From the NCBI GenBank assembly GCA_021613535.1, contig CP075496.1, forward strand, positions 8,928,001-8,992,000: DNA of 64,000 nt, given 5' to 3'. Shown here piece after piece: positions 25,680 through 37,545 of the stretch (position 1 is its first letter; every line of letters begins with the position of its first letter). The notes beneath the pieces are model-generated. The model worked only from the letters and a program-made list of their open reading frames with translations. It was not told the DNA's origin and searched no databases. The stretch is from Adineta vaga. Its lineage: Eukaryota > Rotifera. Position numbers and translations under genes: made by a program.

Positions 25680-26930
25680 TTATTCATTTTCATAAGTTGT
25701 TTCTCTAAACGAAAAAGATAAATTGTTGTCACGTAAATCGCAGTGAAAAACGGGTGATAGTATGACATCGATATATTGTTGAACATTATTAAGATGCTGA
25801 TCATTGGTACAGAATGTCATATGAATAGACCATACTGGATAATCTAATCTTTTTTCTATAGAATTCAAATAAAAAATGTTCCGATTTGATAATAACACTT
25901 CTTCTTCATCATGAAACGTAGTTAAACCATTCATTGTTGCAAATATTGCTCGTTCACTACTTTTGTTAACATTAATGACAAATAAAACCGATTCGAATGA
26001 TAATAAACTATGATTAAGTCTATAACCACTGTACATGAGTGCAACTTGTTCATTTGTACTATACTCGAAAAAAATGAACTGATTGAAATATAATTTCCAA
26101 TTGATTTCTTCAATCTTTCTAGTTCTAATTTCGACATTATTTGTCCTCAATAGAATTTTGTTTGTCGTCTTGTATCAATAGATAATGTTCTTAAGTAATC
26201 AATTTGACTCTTCACCAGTTGATCATGAAGATCAATGATAAAAACATCGTAAATCAACTATCGTCTCCAGATCGTTTTGTCGAAGAGCTGAGTTCAAAAT
26301 ACGAGATAGAAACGAATCTTTTCTATACCATAGTATGGCTTGATCAGATGTATAATTTTTTTCAAAATCATCAATTTTTTGTAATTCAATCGGATCATTT
26401 GCATAATAAAGACGGCATCGTTGAAGTAATTTCATATTTACTTCATCTGTATCCGGTGACATTCGACGCAGAATTTCAATTAAACGTAAAATAACAATCT
26501 CAAAATAATCATTTAATCCTGATGGTTCTTTTTCACACACAGTCAAATGTATACTTCACATATTCGGATCGATTGTTTCATTTATACAAGATTTACAAAC
26601 AGAATCAAAAGTCGAAATATTGTTCCAATGGAAAATGATATTTCAACTTTTACACGATAAACAGTCAAATTAGTAGTTTTATTCGAAGATTTTTGAAAAA
26701 TTACCATGAATAATTAAATAGATTTGTTGAATATCTTTATTTATAGATGGTACATATTGAATACAGGTCTCAATAGAATCCATTCATTCAATATGATTAA
26801 TAAATGTGTACAAAGAAGCGATACTTTGAAAATTTTCATTCGTAGACACATTATCAAGCCAAATCACTATGTGATCTTCATATGATTGTATTATTCCATC
26901 AGTATACCATGTGTATTTCTATCCCATATA
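25680..26930 (-). pseudogene. Bdelloid ADP-ribosyltransferase-type gene, decayed
   Basis: Fragments in several frames follow the order seen in a large bdelloid family with a mono-ADP-ribosyltransferase (ART) domain. Segments in order: IVIWLDNVSTNENFQS; IELQKIDDFEKNYTSDQAILWY; LRQNDLET; a MSKLELERLKKSIGNYIS helix; and the core with ERAIFATMNG and FHDEEEVLLS. The acidic HDEEE stretch is where the family's catalytic Glu lies. Lesions seen: a TGA in the N-terminal part near 26792; a one-base shift near 26240; a TGA at 26147-26149 exactly where the Y-R-G motif needs its catalytic Arg; and a two-base shift near 26058. Live members modify Arg or other side chains with NAD. This copy cannot encode one. 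The 5' limit is uncertain. Confidence 0.8.
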
Positions 26931-27931
26931 AATGAGAAGATTTTTTCTTTCAATTCACTACTAAAAATACAAATATTACAAAGAATTACTGATATGTTCA
27001 ATTTCATCTAATGCAGATTACAAATACATAATGAAATAGATTGCCTTATGATTGAAAAATGTTTGTTTATTCTATACATTAGCTCATTAGTATATAACCA
27101 TAACGGTGAAAACAAAAATATTATTATAGACACTTTTATCAAATTTGTATTATTATATAGAAATTGACTAACTATAAAAATGAAATAAAGTTCTTACTTA
27201 GTCATTTAGTGTTGGTATGACACGATTCTATTTGAAAAAGAATATTTTCAATATTAACGTTAGAATAAAAACATTTAATCCAGTATTTACTTTCATCGCG
27301 TCGAAAATCAGATTATATAATAGATATATTTTTCATCCAAAACGTATAACGACTGAAACGAACCGTTTTTCTTTCTTTTCATATAAAACGATTTCACTTC
27401 ATTGATCAATGGAACAATAGCACTTTTTGACGTTCTGTGTTATACTATTTGTGCAACATCGATAAATATAGATTGTACTTCCCTATAACTAGATTCTCCA
27501 AGACACAACTTTGTATGTCAAGACTTGAAATACTTTCTTTGATAGCGCAGTTGAATTCTCACATTTTTATTCGATTTATACTGAAAAATTAATCTGCTTC
27601 TATTATCAAAAATCGCATCTGTTTTATGTCTTATCATCACTGATATTCTTACGATGCATTTAGATTAAAGAATTAAGCCTGTAATGGATTTTAAGTACTT
27701 TATCAAATGATTTTAAATTCGAAAAAGTGAAAAGAAAAGGAAAAGCGTCAAATCAATATTATTTGTGATCGATACAAATAACACAGATATTTGGACATTA
27801 AATGGGAATTAAGCTCGTGTGACTATGCTATTTTTTCTTCTATTATTATAGTATGACGATTGCATTTTATATATAATATAGAGATACACTCATTCATTGA
27901 TACCTTTTGATTTATTTTCAACGATTTTAAA
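26931..27931. other. Intergenic, no gene recognised
   Basis: About 1.0 kb between the divergent ART pseudogene and the next plus-strand gene. The frame at 27217-27405 is short and unsupported. Confidence 0.5.
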
Positions 27932-28912
27932 ATGAATAGATTCTGCGCGTGTTTATTATTATCCGTCTTGTATTATTCATTAGTAGAATCAGCACAACCT
28001 TATTTTCCTTCTCAAATTGTCTTTTCTCCTGATAACGGTGTTACAACTATTGCAGTCGATGAAATCAATCAACGCGCTTATAAATCTATCAAAATGAGTT
28101 CATATGCCAAAGAAACCACTTATGCAATGAAAAACTTTCCTTATGCTATTCCAGATTCACCTCAATCAAAATATTATGTACAATTATTGGTTGATACACC
28201 TCCCGAGGCTTGCATCTATGGAACATATTGGGAATATGGTGGAAATACATTTAATTCATTTCCATCACATTGGACAAATGGAAAATCATTTGAAATAAAA
28301 AACTATATTACATTTAATTATCCAATGATTCAATCAACAAATTCATCAGCAGATGAAGATTATTGGTATGCAAATACTACATGTCGAACAACTAGTGGAG
28401 ATATTTATCCGTGTGAAGAAATTTATTTCAAGAAAAATACAGAAATACCTCTCCGATCAACACGCGTCGCTCGTGGAGGTTGGGATATTTGGCAATTTAT
28501 TACTTACTATCAAGTTATATCGATGGAACAACCCTCCGATGAATTATTCAAAACTATACCAGAAGATTGGTCTATGAATTGCCGGGATGTCATGCTAGGA
28601 CTTTTATATTATCCTCAACTAACAAAACTCGAATTAAATCAAAGTGTTAATGTACAAGTTTGGCTTATAACTCCACCGCATCGAATCAATGGTAACGATA
28701 CTGTTTCAATTCAATGGAAAGCAGATCAATGTCCAGACTGTTTTACATGGACACCGCAACAACTGTCTTTCAATATTGGAAATTTTCAACAACGACAAAC
28801 TTTAACAATCACTCGTGTTAAAAATAGTTTAAAAACAACATTACTTCCTAGTTTTATTGGTGGAGGTTTCGATACTGTTCCAACAAATATTTATCCTATT
28901 TTCATTGAGTAA
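27932..28912 (+). CDS. Secreted protein of unknown family
   Basis: A single-exon protein of 326 aa with a signal peptide (CACLLLSVLYYSLVESA). The mature part is rich in aromatic residues and has several N-glycosylation sites. It contains scattered cysteines, including a CPDC pair near residue 270. Near residue 275, FTWTPQQLSFNIGNFQQRQ resembles the end of a Calx-beta/Ig-like beta-sandwich unit, but the match is weak. No membrane anchor or enzyme motif was seen. The start is the only ATG that yields the signal peptide. It is intact, and its even length and codon use argue that it is real. Confidence 0.75.
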   Translation: MNRFCACLLLSVLYYSLVESAQPYFPSQIVFSPDNGVTTIAVDEINQRAYKSIKMSSYAKETTYAMKNFPYAIPDSPQSKYYVQLLVDTPPEACIYGTYWEYGGNTFNSFPSHWTNGKSFEIKNYITFNYPMIQSTNSSADEDYWYANTTCRTTSGDIYPCEEIYFKKNTEIPLRSTRVARGGWDIWQFITYYQVISMEQPSDELFKTIPEDWSMNCRDVMLGLLYYPQLTKLELNQSVNVQVWLITPPHRINGNDTVSIQWKADQCPDCFTWTPQQLSFNIGNFQQRQTLTITRVKNSLKTTLLPSFIGGGFDTVPTNIYPIFIE

Positions 28913-29248
28913 AAATGATTTGAAAGATTCCTGTTTTTTCTTATGCGTAATATCGTACAAAATAACTCGAGTCGTCATCTAATAATGTTGCTATATAGTC
29001 TTATATTTCTACAAACTTAGGAAAAAGAATGATCTCGGAAAAGTAATTGACGTTGATAGAAATACAATCCTATAGAAATTCTACACATACCAAACGATCA
29101 ATGTCGTTCGATCGGAAAATTTGATCAATATCGATTTACTCTTAGACTGATGTTCAATATGACGGGAAGCTTGTATATGTATACTTTTTTTGAAAGGTGA
29201 GAAAAAGCAAAATCATTTCTTCATTTGATGCAATAGTAGTGAGACAAA
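28913..29248. other. Intergenic, no gene recognised
   Basis: Short spacer between two plus-strand genes. It likely holds the terminator of the first and the promoter of the Ly6 gene. Confidence 0.5.
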
Positions 29249-29730
29249 ATGCAAGTCGTTCATACATCAATTATTGGCATAACACTTTTCATCGTGGGTA
29301 TTGATAAAACTCATAGTGTTGTCCTAACTATTATCATTCTATGTGTTTATTTTTATTAGTGCAAATCTGTTTTTTCGTCGAATCAAAACAATGCTATGAA
29401 TGTGTACACTGTTCAGAACCATTTGATATTGATATCACACGAAAAATAACAGTCGATGATGATAGTTATTGCTTTGTACGTCATTTATATTTATCTTTTG
29501 TTATGCATATACTGCAACTTATTTTTTTTTAGAAAAGTTACGTAAATGTCGGTAGTTTACGTACTATTCAACGTGGCAGCCTAGACAAAGTTTGCGTATC
29601 AATTCCAGATGTAACATTCTGTTGTAAAGAAGATCTTTGTAATGGAAATCAACCAATGACAACAATGTCAAGCATTATCTTGGCTTTTACTTTTGCTTGT
29701 CTTTTTGCTTATCATTCACTTTTCTTTTAA
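29249..29730 (+). CDS. Ly6/uPAR three-finger GPI protein
   Basis: Three exons (29249-29297, 29360-29475, 29533-29730) join in phase through GT-AG introns of 57-62 bp and give 120 aa. A signal peptide spans exons 1-2. The mature domain starts with CYECVHC and ends with CCKEDLCN, the hallmark of the Ly6/three-finger fold. The C-terminus is hydrophobic (SIILAFTFACLFAYHSLFF) and is preceded by small residues, as needed for a GPI anchor. Such proteins sit on the cell surface and often modulate receptors or adhesion. The ligand is unknown. The gene is too split to be seen from single frames. Confidence 0.85.
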
Positions 29731-30478
29731 TTAATAACTATATGCTACGAAAGATTTCTTTTTCCTGTTCTTCCCTATAAGTAGTTTTGATTTATTTCAA
29801 TCGCCGTAAAACATGTTAATGCGAACGGTGTCAATGAGCAAATATAACCTAAAACATGGTAAATCGCCACTAAAAACACGAAAATTCGAGTTGGATATGC
29901 AATATACGATTGAGAATAGCAGCAAATAAAATGAATTGTTTTATAAACGTTCGTATTGCCTATTAATTAAGTGCCTTTATTTTGTATGTTGCATTCCTTA
30001 CATCAGATTTTATCGAATAATATTTAAAACAGAAATGAGTATTGATTCGTTAGAAAAAAAATGTGTAAATGATGTATCGAACATCAAGACAAATTGCGAA
30101 ATAAATTGGTTTTTTTTTCAAAACATTTCATAATGAAGATAACAGTTATCATCTTTCTTTCTGTTAGGCAAATTGATTTATGTGTGTCGTCATGTAATTT
30201 GAAACTATAGAATACGTAAAGATTTCTTTTTCTTTTTAAAGACTTGCATAACACTTTGAATTTCGAAATTATGCTGTCATAAACTAAATATGAATGACAC
30301 ATATTTTTTTAATGACACGTCGATAGTAGTTGCTCAGAAATGACTCAGAAACACAGGAAGATTTTCTATAAATTGTCAAGTACAACATCACACTTTCACT
30401 GCATAAAATTTTTTTGTATCCTGTTTCTTAACGTTATATTCAACGACACTTTGAAATCAACAAAAACTATTGTCAATC
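29731..30478. other. Intergenic, no gene recognised
   Basis: About 750 bp between plus-strand genes. Short frames overlap on both strands without protein character. Confidence 0.5.
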
Positions 30479-31470
30479 ATGGCAACTTGTGGACAACTTC
30501 GTAGCAGCAAACAAATCAATCAGGTAAGATTATACTTTCGAATCGAATATTTTCGAGCCCGCAAACTCCTCCAAATGCGGGTGAAATGGAGGTTGTCCAT
30601 TGTCTATGGACGTAAAAGAATCTTTGCTTTTTCTAACACTAATCATTTATTTTCAGCACATCGATTTGAAAAATTGATTGCCAATCAAGTATGTATAAAC
30701 ATCTCATTTAGAACGTAGTTTCGTATGAATGCAAAGATCATCTTGCAAGAATCTACCCATTCGTATAGTTGTTGGTTCATGCAGATTTACGTGTTTTTTT
30801 TATGAAGATTACTATAATCTCTTCGTCAACAAGATTTAGTATGGAAGTTGATTTGTTCATTTAGATACCCGAAGAATGTTTTAAACGCATTTTCACTGCT
30901 CTTGAAAATTGGAAAATGACTGATGTTCGCACAGTACCCGGTGTAATGTATCAAGTTCGTTGTGGTTATGATGAAATCGATCCAAGTATTGAATATCAAA
31001 TAAATTGGTTTATTGATTGTACAGAAACATTTATTCACAATCATCGACATTCCTTTGATACCTACTGTTTAGAAGGTGAATACATTGAAAAACTTTGGGA
31101 AATCATTGATAACGGTACTACTGACGGACTAGTATATCAGTATCAACGTAATGCAGATACGACATTTAATCTAAACAAGATTCTGCCTGGTTCTTTGTGT
31201 CATGTTCAGACTAGATATCATTTCCCAGGCAATAAATTGCATGTAGATACATGTCAATTTCATTCCATATCTTCTGTTGTTGGTTCTCGTGATCGAGTTT
31301 TGACATTTTTAGTGAAAAAAAACTATTTTCCAACACCAGAAATATTTGCATTGAGTATGTCACGAGGTATTGATGTACAAGATAATGAAATTCGACCAGC
31401 AACTGATTCTGAACGCTTAGCCATGTATGAAAAACTGCATCAAATATCACGAATGAAAATTCATCAATAG
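30479..31470 (+). CDS. Uncharacterised protein, cupin-like core
   Basis: The part from 30865 to 31470 (202 codons) is joined in phase 0 to an upstream exon ending at 30688 (NQ, then GTATGT...ATTTAG). It has a HNHRHSFDTYCLEGEY stretch followed 60-70 residues later by CHVQTRYHF and LHVDTCQFHS. This His-rich spacing could form a cupin metal site, so an oxygenase or sugar-binding role is possible. The upstream exon is uncertain. An ATG at 30479 begins MATCGQLRSSKQINQ, and the frame is open from there to 30688. However, a good GTAAG donor at 30524 and a TTTTCAG acceptor near 30657 do not fit the same phase. If read through, the product is 271 aa. No signal peptide was seen. Confidence 0.5.
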
Positions 31471-31706
31471 TATTCCAACTTGAACTTAATGTTTTTTGTT
31501 TTTTATTATCTATTTTCCGATATAATCGATTTTTATTTCATGATTTGTGTAAAAATTAGATTGTAGAATATGAGGAAACGAATGACTATTATGGCAATCA
31601 ATTTCTTTATTTTCACAATATAAAAACAATCTTTTCTTTTTCATCATTTCTTTTTCTATATTCTATAACAAATAAGTAAAATTTAATTAACAAAACTGTA
31701 CACATA

Positions 31707-33379
31707 TTAAAACTCTTTTTTACTAATGATTGCATTTGGAAATGTTTTTTCTGTTTCATCTTCATTACAATTATCATAATGTCGAAAAATATGTAAATGA
31801 GATATTCGTTTACATATAGAAACTAATCGTTCATCTTCATAAACATAACCATTAATAACATGAATAGTTGAACCATCCACAACTAAACGTCGAAGATTTG
31901 GTGTTAATAGAAAAAAATCAACATATTCTAAATCATCAGTTGCACCATAATATTTCAATGTATGAATCGTTTCTAATTTAATTCGATTTTTTCCATAGAC
32001 AACTCGTTCATCAATTGTACATGTATGCCATGAAATAATCATTTTTCTCAAATTAATAAATATTTTCTTAATAAATTTCAAAAACTCCAAACTAATATCT
32101 GTTCCTGCAAGATAAATTGATTTAATCTCAGGCATTTCTAATGGTACTGATGTGTTATTAATACGATAATTCATTATTTCATTTGTTAATGAATCAGATT
32201 CTGACCATATCCATGGAAGAGATAATATAGTATAACAAGGAATACTTCGATCATGATAACACATTATCGATTGTGTGGACCAATATGATGTTGAACGAAA
32301 TGTTGAGATTAATTTATCCAAATCTAGATTTGAAGGAAAAAAATCTGTTACTGAAATCATCTTCAGAGGACTGTAAATAATATCCTACCTTTATTGATAT
32401 TGACATTTTCCTTATGATCAACTTGAAAAATAAATTTGAATTGTTTAAGTTTGGACATTTTTGTAATAATTGTTGATTCAAGAATTTCACCATCGAGTTT
32501 ATCACGAATCGACATATTCAATGTTAACAATTCAATACATTGTTGAAACGGTTGTAAGAATAATAGGAGACGAGGATATGTAAAATCCATTGCATTCATG
32601 ATCACTTCTTTTAAAAATGGTGATAAAGTTGCTGTTTTATTTAAAATATTATTATAATTATAAACATCTTTCTCTTCGACTTCACAAACATCAACATTTA
32701 AATATTCTAATACGGATAAATTTTCTATTAGAATGAACAAATCATGTATATAATGTAATTTAATAGTTAAATATTTTAAATATCGATTGATTTTTAATAT
32801 ATTTGGTGCAAATGAAAACCACATGTTAGAAAATTCATCTTTACTATTTAATGATAATTGTGAAATGTAGGAATCATCCTGTAATAACGATAATGCAACA
32901 TTGAGATGAACAGTTTCTTCATCGTCAGAACTGACATTTAACGTTATAGAAGATAATTTTCGTCGAAAGATATTCAAATATGATAAACATAGTTGGTTAT
33001 CATCGATGAATTTATAATTCCATACAATACTTTGAAGAGAACGATATTGATTAGTAATTGTTGATGGTTTTGGAAATAATGTTTGTAATTGAGAATGATT
33101 GAAGATAACTTTTGTTACGAATAGTTGAACAGAAGTAAAGTATTTATTTAACCATGCTTTTCGTTTTGATGTGACATTGATATTATGAATAAATCGATAG
33201 ATAAGAGAATTGAAACGAGCATTTAAATTATTGAATGATTGAACTATCTCACATGATGAAAGATAGATTAGGAACATATCGATTAGTTCATTTGGTAATG
33301 TCATTAAATTCGATTTTGTCATTTTCACATAACCATTTGATTGAATTTTAGATGCTGTATGATTGTCTTCCTGTTCCAT
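31707..33379 (-). CDS. F-box protein with LRR-like repeats
   Basis: Two exons (33379-32389 and 32350-31707) join in phase 1 across an unusually small 38-bp GTAGG...TTCAG intron and give 544 aa. Residues 24-65 form an F-box: LMTLPNELIDMFLIYLSSCE, then SFNNLNARFNSLIY. The rest is built of Leu/Ile-rich strands and helices with the rhythm of degenerate leucine-rich repeats, for example LKYLTIKLHYIHDLFILIENL. Large families of this plan are typical of bdelloids. The F-box would recruit SKP1 and a cullin ligase, and the repeats would pick the target for ubiquitination. The target is unknown. The gene is intact. Confidence 0.8.
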
Positions 33380-33713
33380 TTGATTAATAATGTACTGAAA
33401 AGACTAAAACGAACAAACCATCATTTAAACAAAATGTCTACGTAGAGAGAGGATATAGTACGTGTTCGAATGTATCTGTTTAATTTGTTCGTTTATACAG
33501 ATATATAAATTTTTAAAAATAATGACAAACGGTACTTGATGGATGAATCAGTAAATTCAAAAGAGCACTATGAAGGAGCAACTATTTTAATGATATGAAA
33601 ATGCTATACTTCAAAGGTAGAATTCATTGTTTAACTCGTATATTTAATACAATTAGGACTTGAAAACAGATGTTCAAAAGAGGACGCCACTATTCGACAT
33701 GACTATATGTATT
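33380..33713. other. Intergenic, no gene recognised
   Basis: Short AT-rich spacer upstream of the F-box gene and downstream of the MAM gene. Confidence 0.5.
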
Positions 33714-34388
33714 TTATTTTAGAAATATCAGAATCAAAAGTGTAACAAGAAATAAAGTCGAAATAGTGACTTGTATAGGAGTGGCAGATGTGTGAGTTGT
33801 AGTTGTTTTTATAAGAGTATCACACCAATCGACGATAATATCATCAAATGCTAACGCTACTCTTACTGGCGTTCTTTGATTTACTGTAAAATAGAGTGAA
33901 ATAGAACAGTTTCCTTCATGCAACGGTATTGTTATTGTTTGCCATCCCTTACTATCATCTTGTTCAACAAAAAACAACGATGACGCATAGCATCCTCCTG
34001 TTGATACATCAAGCCAAGTACCATTATCGGTACCTGTAGATTTTATGTAATATGTGAACTGTACACACATGTTTGTACCATCAATTTGATGAAATTTTGG
34101 TGTATGTATACGTCCATTATATTCTTCAGCATGTGGAGAATCATCAGGACGAGACCAGTAGAAGAATGAACGACCAATAAAAGGACCGAGATCAGAATAA
34201 GTAACAGTTTGTGGTGATCGAATTGTAAAATTGATTGGAGGTGGTTGAGGATCAACAGGACTACCGTTTTCTATACCACAAGTTGAATTCGATTCAAAAT
34301 CGCAAAAGAAAACATGTGGTTCTCCCGGAGACAAGTTCAATAGAAAACAACATGTAATAAAGATTTGCTTAGCAGATGAATACATCAT
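33714..34388 (-). CDS. MAM-domain protein, probably GPI-anchored
   Basis: A single-exon protein of 224 aa. A signal peptide covers about residues 1-23 (ITCCFLLNLSPGEP). A single MAM domain follows: it begins with FFCDFESNSTCGI, the usual C-F-E-x-C start, and ends with the ALAFDDIIVDWC strand that closes the fold. Its body includes GRIHTPKF and MCVQFTYYIKSTGTDNGT. A Thr-rich stalk and a hydrophobic end (VTISTLFLVTLLILIFLK) with no following charge suggest a GPI anchor. MAM proteins act in adhesion at the cell surface. The ligand is unknown. Confidence 0.88.
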   Translation of the reverse strand: MMYSSAKQIFITCCFLLNLSPGEPHVFFCDFESNSTCGIENGSPVDPQPPPINFTIRSPQTVTYSDLGPFIGRSFFYWSRPDDSPHAEEYNGRIHTPKFHQIDGTNMCVQFTYYIKSTGTDNGTWLDVSTGGCYASSLFFVEQDDSKGWQTITIPLHEGNCSISLYFTVNQRTPVRVALAFDDIIVDWCDTLIKTTTTHTSATPIQVTISTLFLVTLLILIFLK

Positions 34389-34836
34389 ATAATGTTAAAA
34401 GAATAGATAAAATAAGATAAGAACTTCTCTTACATATATTATACTGAAGGTTGCCTACTACATGTAAATTATATTCGTTTATCGATTTTTTTTATTTGCT
34501 TACAGTTACAAATAAAACAAACGAGCGGCATTATGTGATAAATAATTATGCTTGCGAATAATTTGATTTTGTTTCGAAAGACATAATTACATGCATTTTT
34601 CAGTCATCGGAACATGAATACGAATGAATAATCGAGATCAGTCATAATTTATTCTTAAGTTTGCAAAATATGATATAAATATTATTCACACGTAGACACG
34701 AATCAACGGTGTAACTGTCCGTAGAATAACATCTTCGCATCGTTCTGAACAGATACAAAGACCATACGTACTTCCATGTTTTGAAAATGTTTGACTCTCA
34801 TAAATCTCATCGTCATCGACGCTGTCGTTGCATATC
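34389..34836. other. Intergenic; possible lost 5' exon
   Basis: This spans the divergent promoters of the MAM gene and the mini-exon gene. Another frame on the plus strand just upstream of 34837 starts at an ATG near 34789. It encodes His/Arg/Cys-rich residues (HRHRRCRCISCC), as expected of a cytoplasmic head of a type II membrane protein, but it is one frame off the membrane helix. Confidence 0.4.
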
Positions 34837-35303
34837 ATGTTGTGTTTATTCACCATGTTGTTATATTGTCTAGCAATTTGTTTGAGTATATTTCTACTTC
34901 TTGCTGCATTAGCTGCACTACTCGTCGCGCTTCTTACTAAGCAGACAATAACAACGACGAATTCTAGTAAGATGTTTTTATTTGATTCCATTTATAAATC
35001 TCATTGAATTTGTATTTAGCTTCGACAACTAGTACTACTTCGGAAACCAGTATATATTTTGCATCTGTTTTATTAATATTATTGTTACCTCGTGCATGAT
35101 AGCATCCTCATCAACCAGTACAACATCAGTCACTACGACAACGACAATCAGTAGGTTTTTCTTTTCTTAAACGATCTTATACAGTATACTTTCTTTTCCT
35201 CTTCATTGAAGCAACAACTAGTGTAACAACGACTACCACGACAGGTGAATTTGATTCAAAATTTAGTGTTTTGTTTATTGCAGATATCTCTAACAAAATA
35301 TAA
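34837..35303 (+). CDS. Mini-exon mucin-like type II membrane fragment
   Basis: Five exons on the plus strand keep phase 1 throughout: 34837-34966, 35020-35049, 35103-35150, 35212-35244 and 35284-35303. The first encodes a long hydrophobic helix (CLAICLSIFLLLAALAALL) followed by a KQTITTTN stalk. The next three are 30, 48 and 33 bp and encode almost only Ser and Thr. The last adds a few residues and a stop that overlaps an AATAAA signal. The product would be 86 aa. The same head-plus-Ser/Thr-linker plan precedes the kelch and NHL propellers in this window, so this looks like such a gene that has lost its ectodomain. A minus-strand frame overlaps but has no splice support. Confidence 0.55.
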
Positions 35304-35408
35304 TAAAAAATAAAGCAAAAAATTATATACGTTCAATAAGTTCTTAAGTTTTCTAAGTTAAGTTATTGTCATCAAGATCTTTTCATATTTGAGGTTAAAT
35401 ACACCAAA

Positions 35409-37545
35409 TTAAAACATTGATACAGTAATATATCTACGTATTTGATTTAAAAATCTTACATAAATCGAAATGGGTAATACTTGATGAAATCGTTTCTCTA
35501 ATTCTTGATTAAAGCGATCGAACATCATCCAATAACCTTGTTCTGATTGACATTTATCTACTAATTGGTAAAGTTCTTCACCATTCATGTGTTCCGTCAA
35601 TAAGACCATAATATCTAATTTATTATCATAAAGAAAATGTTGAACATGTTGATCCGTCCATGATTCGATGGGTATTGTTTTATAATCATTAGATGTGCTA
35701 GTCATACGAACCTCGGATTCTGGTGAAGTAAAGAAAGCTGCTAATGTTTCCTGTTGACTTTCATTAGTTACTGTTTCCATCACTTTTTCAAATTCTTCTT
35801 CTATTGAATTTATACTTGATCTATTCTCACAAATCGATCCGAGCCAACCATCAAGTCTAGTTTGTTTGAGAAGAAATGGAATCAGTTGTTTCTTTCGATC
35901 GTGAGCATATTCTGCTTGTAGTCGACAATTTGGATTAGTTTTATATGTTTCAGATATGCATAGAAGGATACATCGAGAATTTCGAATTGCTTGACAAATT
36001 GAACTTGTCGATATGAGATAATCATCAAACGAAATTCTATAATGAAAATGATCTTTTATATAATTGTAGACTTTCAATGCAGCTGATTTATCATCATCTT
36101 CATTATAACTAATCATTAAATCAAAAAGATTGTTTTCTTGTTCATTTTGAACATCATCCTTTTGTTCTAATTTCCATAATAAACCATCGATTATCTTCTT
36201 CATACTATCATGTATATCCATATCACGAATCAATGAAAGAGATTCGATTAGATTTTGTAATTTTTCTTTTGCTTCTTGATTAAATGATATTAGATACAGA
36301 CATTCCAATGCAACAAATGCCATATCTTTCAATAGATTCTTTAGACCATTTTTGACATTAGTTTTCATCTCACTAACCACTTGAGATTGATCTGGATCGG
36401 ATTCATCTTCTGGTGTTAAATCCATGAGTGATTTCGATAATTCACTGAAAATATTATTTTCTTCTGATTCAATTTCTGTCGATAAAAATAATGGATCAAT
36501 CAATGCAATTAACAAATTAAAATCATCATTTTTGAGAAAAATAGCTTTCATTTGATCATATTGTAAACATCCTATTAGAAAATATTTTATAATGTTTATA
36601 CTTTGCTATCTACATACCTTTTAGAGCAATTAATAGATCAATATCATATACTCCATTATTACTAAATGACGAGATATTACCATTTAAATAATTGATTTTC
36701 TTGATATGATCTACTAAAACAGGAAGAATATCTTTGAAATCTTGTATCTCATTTTCGTTGATGACTAAAGCTAAAATGATATAAAGAGAAAGTTTTATTG
36801 GATGTTGATCATCAACTAATCGAATTGATTGACATAAATTATTTGTAATATATAAATCATGTTTAATCATTGTAAAACAATTTCCATCTGTTTTAATAAA
36901 CATAAGCAGAAGTTTCAAAAGAATCCACGAGATATATGTTGATGTTATTTCTTGTGTATTTGAATAAGTATTTGCATCCCATCGTAGATCAATTGTAGAA
37001 TAATTATCATTTTGTAAATTTTGAAGAAAATTTTCATTAATTAATAATGGTAAAAGGATTTTTATGATTGATAAATATTCATTTTTTTGATTTAAATTAC
37101 GAAATTGTAATTCTTGTTTCATAAAATTCTCCGCAAGACTTTCAATTGTTATTTGCATTCGAATTAAATTTGATAAAATATATTTAATTGCATTGAATGA
37201 CAAATTTTCTATGAATTCATTTAATAAGACTTCATAAATCGGTAACCAAAAATGACATAAAATATCTCGATGTTTACCATCATAATATCCAATATCCATG
37301 GCTGCATTAAAACCAATAAATAAAAACCATTGATAATTTTCCTCTAATGATGACGTTGAATCTAATTGATGAATAGCTTGTGTAAAATGTTCAACGGCAT
37401 CAGGTGAAATATAATAATCAAAAATAAGATTATAAAGATCATCATCATGATCTCCTATTTGATTATCTTTCGTACAAGATAATGTAAATTTATCAATAAG
37501 TGAAGTTAATAACGACATCAACGTGATAGAATAGTTTATCTTCAA
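35409..37545 (-). CDS. ARM-TIR-SAM protein, SARM1-like parts
   Basis: Two exons (37545-36618 and 36571-35409) join in phase 1 across a 46-bp intron and give 696 aa. Residues 1-450 are helical repeats of armadillo type. A TIR domain covers about 457-560: it starts LFDLMISYNEDD, has a FDDYLIST box, and holds the segment CRLQAEYAHDRKK. Glu530 of that segment sits where SARM1-class TIR domains keep the NAD-cleaving Glu. A SAM-like domain ends the protein (about 612-690: ESWTDQHVQHFLYDNKL). SARM1 has the order ARM-SAM-SAM-TIR, so here TIR and SAM are swapped and only one SAM is present. It may be a cytosolic NADase in stress or innate immunity. Activity is inferred. Confidence 0.8.

Noticed and set aside
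34686-34991. Open frame of 101 aa on the minus strand
   Set aside because: It overlaps the plus-strand gene, where phase-matched splice sites and a membrane helix give better support. No family pattern is seen.
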